NCBI RefSeq assembly: GCF_900099965.1
Contig: NZ_FNDJ01000041.1
Location: 1-64,000, forward strand
Source: Nonomuraea jiangxiensis
Lineage (GTDB): Bacteria > Actinomycetota > Actinomycetes > Streptosporangiales > Streptosporangiaceae
Reading direction: 5' to 3'
Length of the DNA: 64,000 bases
Part shown: positions 62,203 to 64,000 of the stretch, one piece after another
How the letters are laid out: every line of letters starts with the position of its first letter
Numbering within the stretch: the stretch's first letter is position 1
The notes under the pieces: generated by a model
The model's database searches: none
What the model was told of the DNA's origin: nothing
The model's input: only the letters and a program-made list of their open reading frames with translations
Program-made: the position numbers and the translations under genes

Positions 62203-64000
62203 TCCGGCTGACCGTCGCCCAGGCCGTCGTACGCTTCCTGGCCAACCAGTGGAGCGAGCGCGACGGCGTGGAGCACCGGCTCTTCGGCGGCTGCATCGGC
62301 ATCTTCGGCCACGGCAACGTCGCCGGCATCGGCCAGGCGCTGGCCACCTCCACCGAGGACCTGCCCTACCACCTGAGCCGCAACGAGCAGGCGATGGTGC
62401 ACACGGCTGCCGCGTACGCCCGGGCCAGCAACCGGCTGTCCACCCTGGCCTGCACCACCTCGATCGGCCCTGGCGCCACCAACATGATCACGGGCGCGGC
62501 CGGCGCCACCATCAACCGGCTGCCCGTGCTGCTGCTGCCCGGCGACATCTTCTCCACCCGCGTGGCGAGCCCGGTGCTGCAGGAGCTGGAGGACCAGCGC
62601 TCGTACGACATCTCGGTCAACGACTGCTTCAAGCCGGTCTCCCGCTTCTGGGACCGGATCAACCGGCCAGAGCAGCTCCCGTCCGCGCTGCTGGCCGCCA
62701 TGCGGGTGCTCACCGACCCGGCCGAGACCGGCGCGGTGACGCTGGCCCTGCCGCAGGACGTGCAGGCGGAGGCGTTCGACTGGCCGGACGAGCTGTTCGC
62801 GCGCCGCGTCTGGCACGTGGCCAGGCCGCGCCCCGAGCGGGCCGCCCTGCTCCGGGCCGCCGAGCTGATCAGGTCGGCGGCCCGCCCGCTGATCGTCGCG
62901 GGCGGCGGCACGATCTACAGCGAGGCCACCGAGGAGCTGCGGCTGTTCGCCGAGGAGTTCGGCATCCCGGTGGCCGAGACGCAGGCCGGCAAGGGCGCCC
63001 TCCCGCACGGGCACCCGCTCGCGCTGGGCGCGATCGGCGCCACCGGCACCACGGCCGCCAACACGCTGGCCCGCGAGGCCGACGTGGTCATCGGCATCGG
63101 CACCCGCTACAGCGACTTCACCACCGCCTCGCGGACGATCTTCGCCCCGGACGCCCGGTTCGTGGGCCTCAACATCACCGGCTTCGACGCCGCCAAGCTG
63201 TCCGGCCTGCAACTGGTCGCCGACGCCCGCGCGGGCCTGGCCGACCTGGCGGAGGCGTGCGCGGGCTGGAGCGCCCCGGCCCCCTACCGCGAGCGCGCCA
63301 CCGAGCTGACGCGGGCCTGGGACGCGGCGGTCGACGCTGCCTACGCGCTGGAGGGCTCGCCGCTGCCGCAGTCCGCGGTGATCGGCGCGGTCAACGCGGC
63401 GGCGGGCGAGGACGGCACGGTGGTGTGCGCGGCCGGGTCGATGCCCGGCGACCTGCACAAGCTGTGGCGGCCCAGCGGTCCGGGCAGCTACCACGTCGAA
63501 TACGGCTATTCCTGCATGGGCTACGAGATCGCCGGCGGTCTCGGGGTCAAGCTGGCGGCCCCGCAGCGCGAGGTGTTCGTCCTGGTGGGCGATGGCTCGT
63601 ACCTGATGATGGCGCAGGAGCTCGTCACCGCGGTCTCCGAGCGGATCAAGCTGGTCGTGGTCCTGGTGGACAACTCCGGCTTCGCCTCCATCGGCCGGCT
63701 GTCGGAGAGCGTCGGCGCCGAGCGCCTCGGCACCTCCTACGCCTACCCCGAGGGCGGCCCGCTCCCGGTGGACCTGGCCGCCAACGCGGCCAGCCTGGGC
63801 GCGACGGTGCTGCGTCCGGAGTCGGTGTCCGACCTGCGCAAGGCGCTCGACGCGGCACGCTCGGCCACCGAGACCACGGTGATCTACGTCCGTACCGATC
63901 GGCTGGCCGACGACGCGCCCTCCTCGGAGGCGTGGTGGGACGTGCCGGTGGCACAGGTGGGCACGACGAGCGCCACGTACGCGGCGCGGGAGTCGTACGA
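62199..64000 (+). CDS. iolD: 3D-trihydroxycyclohexane-1,2-dione hydrolase IolD (partial, runs off right edge)
   Basis: The first 600 codons of a thiamine-diphosphate-dependent enzyme that opens the ring in myo-inositol catabolism. The N-terminal Pyr domain has the catalytic Glu in HLSRNEQAMVHTAAAYARA (about 59-77) and TTSIGPGATNMITGAAGA. The central domain reads PLIVAGGGTIYSEATEE, and the PP domain GDGSYLMMAQELVTAVSERIKLVVVLVDNSG carries the GDG...N cofactor and magnesium motif (about 466-495). The frame is open to the last base without a stop; the family is about 620-650 residues, so little is missing. ATG 62199 overlaps the iolB stop and has GGGAGG upstream. Confidence 0.95.
   Translation, partial: MIRLTVAQAVVRFLANQWSERDGVEHRLFGGCIGIFGHGNVAGIGQALATSTEDLPYHLSRNEQAMVHTAAAYARASNRLSTLACTTSIGPGATNMITGAAGATINRLPVLLLPGDIFSTRVASPVLQELEDQRSYDISVNDCFKPVSRFWDRINRPEQLPSALLAAMRVLTDPAETGAVTLALPQDVQAEAFDWPDELFARRVWHVARPRPERAALLRAAELIRSAARPLIVAGGGTIYSEATEELRLFAEEFGIPVAETQAGKGALPHGHPLALGAIGATGTTAANTLAREADVVIGIGTRYSDFTTASRTIFAPDARFVGLNITGFDAAKLSGLQLVADARAGLADLAEACAGWSAPAPYRERATELTRAWDAAVDAAYALEGSPLPQSAVIGAVNAAAGEDGTVVCAAGSMPGDLHKLWRPSGPGSYHVEYGYSCMGYEIAGGLGVKLAAPQREVFVLVGDGSYLMMAQELVTAVSERIKLVVVLVDNSGFASIGRLSESVGAERLGTSYAYPEGGPLPVDLAANAASLGATVLRPESVSDLRKALDAARSATETTVIYVRTDRLADDAPSSEAWWDVPVAQVGTTSATYAARESY

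Noticed and set aside
1..64000. CRISPR arrays, tRNA or rRNA genes, transposases or phage genes
   Set aside because: No regularly spaced repeats, cloverleaf-like genes, rRNA signatures or transposase/integrase motifs were recognised on either strand by eye. A tRNAscan and ISfinder search would be decisive.

Overview
The window is 64 kb of very GC-rich DNA with dense gene packing, frequent GTG and TTG starts, and 4-base stop/start overlaps (ATGA or GTGA). Together with an AfsR/SARP regulator, PucR and Lrp regulators, many secreted chitinases and an Erm methyltransferase, this points to a filamentous actinomycete, probably Streptosporangiaceae-like (Nonomuraea or a relative). That placement is inference. 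No rRNA, tRNA, CRISPR array or insertion sequence was found.

Layout. 0.3-3.0 kb: AI-2E-type membrane protein, AraC regulator, prenyltransferase-like repeat protein. 3.1-9.95 kb: a minus-strand operon (response regulator, histidine kinase, lipoprotein, peptidoglycan-binding adaptor, MacB-like ATPase, FtsX-like permease). It diverges, across about 90 bp, from an erm rRNA methyltransferase that is preceded by a short arrest-type leader peptide and a hairpin covering its Shine-Dalgarno. 9.9-13 kb: a GT-C glycosyltransferase and a stand-alone protein resembling the middle of nitrate reductase NarG. 13-19.9 kb: four secreted GH18 chitinases in one operon with strong inverted repeats. 20-21.9 kb: secreted M14 carboxypeptidase. 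22-29.5 kb: transporters and membrane proteins, an orphan sensor kinase, a GT4 glycosyltransferase and an unusually short cytochrome P450.

29.5-33.9 kb: a SARP-NB-ARC-TPR regulator followed by an MFS exporter, with three 11-bp direct repeats between them that look like the SARP target. 33.9-35.9 kb: a beta-lactamase-like lipoprotein lacking the serine nucleophile, and a dienelactone-hydrolase-like enzyme. 35.9-43.4 kb: a polyamine uptake and oxidation operon (aldehyde dehydrogenase, PotABCD-type transporter, PuuB-like oxidase) divergent from an Lrp regulator. 43.4-48 kb: cyclase-family hydrolase, NCS1 permease and ureohydrolase, divergent from PucR. 48-49.1 kb: an Rpn-like nuclease gene with a paralogous C-terminal fragment.

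49.2-64 kb: an eight-gene, fully overlapping minus-strand operon (sugar ABC importer, PHP hydrolase, IolE-like enzyme, Gfo/Idh/MocA dehydrogenase, GH38 alpha-mannosidase). It diverges from iolC, an aldolase gene, iolB and iolD, which runs off the right edge. Both transcription units carry the same TGTCATGACA palindrome upstream. I read this as one regulon for taking up an inositol-containing, possibly mannosylated, compound and degrading it through the inositol pathway. The substrate is a hypothesis.
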